From Acidimicrobiia bacterium (GTDB lineage: Bacteria > Actinomycetota > Acidimicrobiia > Spongiisociales > UBA5794), in assembly GCA_030599515.1 (NCBI GenBank), contig JAUVNV010000145.1:1-6355 (forward strand): a stretch of DNA of 6,355 nucleotides, written 5' to 3'. Position numbers and translations under genes: made by a program. Positions 5,904 to 6,355 of this stretch are shown here, piece by piece (position 1 is the first letter of the stretch; each line of letters starts with the position of its first letter). The notes beneath the pieces were generated by a model, which did no database searches, was not told the DNA's origin, and saw nothing but the letters and a program-made list of their open reading frames with translations.

Positions 5904-6355
5904 CTATCCCCATTGGGGTCGGAGCGGTACCGATGCCCTACCCGACGGCGGAGTCCTGACAGCGACAACCTGATCGATGTGGAGGTGATTGTCCTCGAAA
6001 CTGAGCGCACTCGCGGCCATGTACAGACGCCAGATTCTCGCTCTCGCCTCTCCAGCCTCTCGCACGACCGATTCCCAGTTCTCCTCGAGATTCGCGACCC
6101 ATCTGCGGAGGGTGAGGGCATAATGCTCTCTCAGATTCTCAACATGGCGAACCTCGAGACCGGCGTCGTGGAGTGCGGTAACGATCCTGCCGACCTCATG
6201 CAGCTCACCGTCAGGGAACACATAACGTTCGATGAAACCCCTGCGACGGATGATCCTGCGTCGGCCCGTTTCGGTCCTGCTGATGGCGTGGTTGACGATT
6301 CGGCCACCCGGCGTCAGGAGGTCGGTCATCTTCGTGAAGTACTGCTCCAACCGTG
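5904..6355 (-). CDS. Cyclopropane-fatty-acyl-phospholipid synthase family SAM-dependent methyltransferase, C-terminal part
   Basis: Only the last 150 or so residues are in the window; the 5' end lies beyond 6355. The frame continues to the edge, so the TTG at 6350 should not be taken as the start. Counting from that Leu: LTPGGRIVNHAISR (12-25) is the end of the Rossmann methyltransferase core, with His21 matching a conserved active-site His. FIERYVFPDGEL (39-50), REHYALTLRRW (74-84) with the conserved active-site Tyr77, and RIWRLYMAASALSFE (105-119) are typical of CFA synthase C-termini, followed by HIDQVVAVR and a 16-residue tail. The family transfers a methylene group from SAM to an unsaturated fatty-acyl chain of membrane phospholipid; some members are mycolic-acid-type or other methyltransferases, so the product is not certain. 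It converges on the phosphatase gene with a 52-base gap and no clear terminator. GC content looks somewhat lower than in metK. Confidence 0.88.
   Translation of the reverse strand, partial: RLEQYFTKMTDLLTPGGRIVNHAISRTETGRRRIIRRRGFIERYVFPDGELHEVGRIVTALHDAGLEVRHVENLREHYALTLRRWVANLEENWESVVREAGEARARIWRLYMAASALSFEDNHLHIDQVVAVRTPPSGRASVPLRPQWG

Noticed and set aside
5869..5923. Inverted repeat TCCGACC (5869-5875) with GGTCGGA (5917-5923) as a terminator between the phosphatase and methyltransferase genes
   Set aside because: Seven bp over a 41-base spacer, partly inside the methyltransferase coding sequence and without a T-tract; chance is a sufficient explanation.

Overview
The window is ordinary, gene-dense, high-GC bacterial chromosome: five protein-coding genes, two of them cut by the window edges. 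There is no tRNA, rRNA, CRISPR array, integrase or intact insertion sequence. The phylum cannot be fixed from this sequence. The GC-rich third positions, GTG start and probable leaderless -10 motif would suit a high-GC actinobacterium (for example Acidimicrobiia). The MetF, however, reads like the form common in Bacteroidota, so another high-GC phylum is possible.

Layout, left to right. (1) The 3' part of a cysteine-rich protein with two [4Fe-4S] motifs, on the + strand. (2) A roughly 300-base non-coding gap between convergent genes, holding a 10-bp perfect inverted repeat spread over 88 bases. (3) A minus-strand two-gene operon, metF followed nine bases later by a bifunctional APH-like/P-loop kinase. 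(4) A 123-base divergent promoter region whose two edges carry a 14-bp inverted repeat with 13 of 14 positions matching. (5) metK on the + strand, followed after a small hairpin by an inositol-monophosphatase/CysQ-type phosphatase with a probable leaderless start. (6) On the minus strand, the C-terminal part of a cyclopropane-fatty-acid-synthase-type SAM-dependent methyltransferase.

The central theme is the methyl cycle. MetF makes the 5-methyl-THF used to regenerate methionine, MetK converts methionine to S-adenosylmethionine, and the methyltransferase at the right edge spends SAM. A CysQ-type phosphatase would remove PAP, a by-product of sulfate assimilation and sulfotransfer, which would tie sulfur input to the same cluster; that link is inference. 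The most interesting unexplained signal is the inverted repeat in the shared metF/metK control region. It could be a pair of operator half-sites, or a common leader element acting on both transcripts. I see no evidence for a wholly new system.
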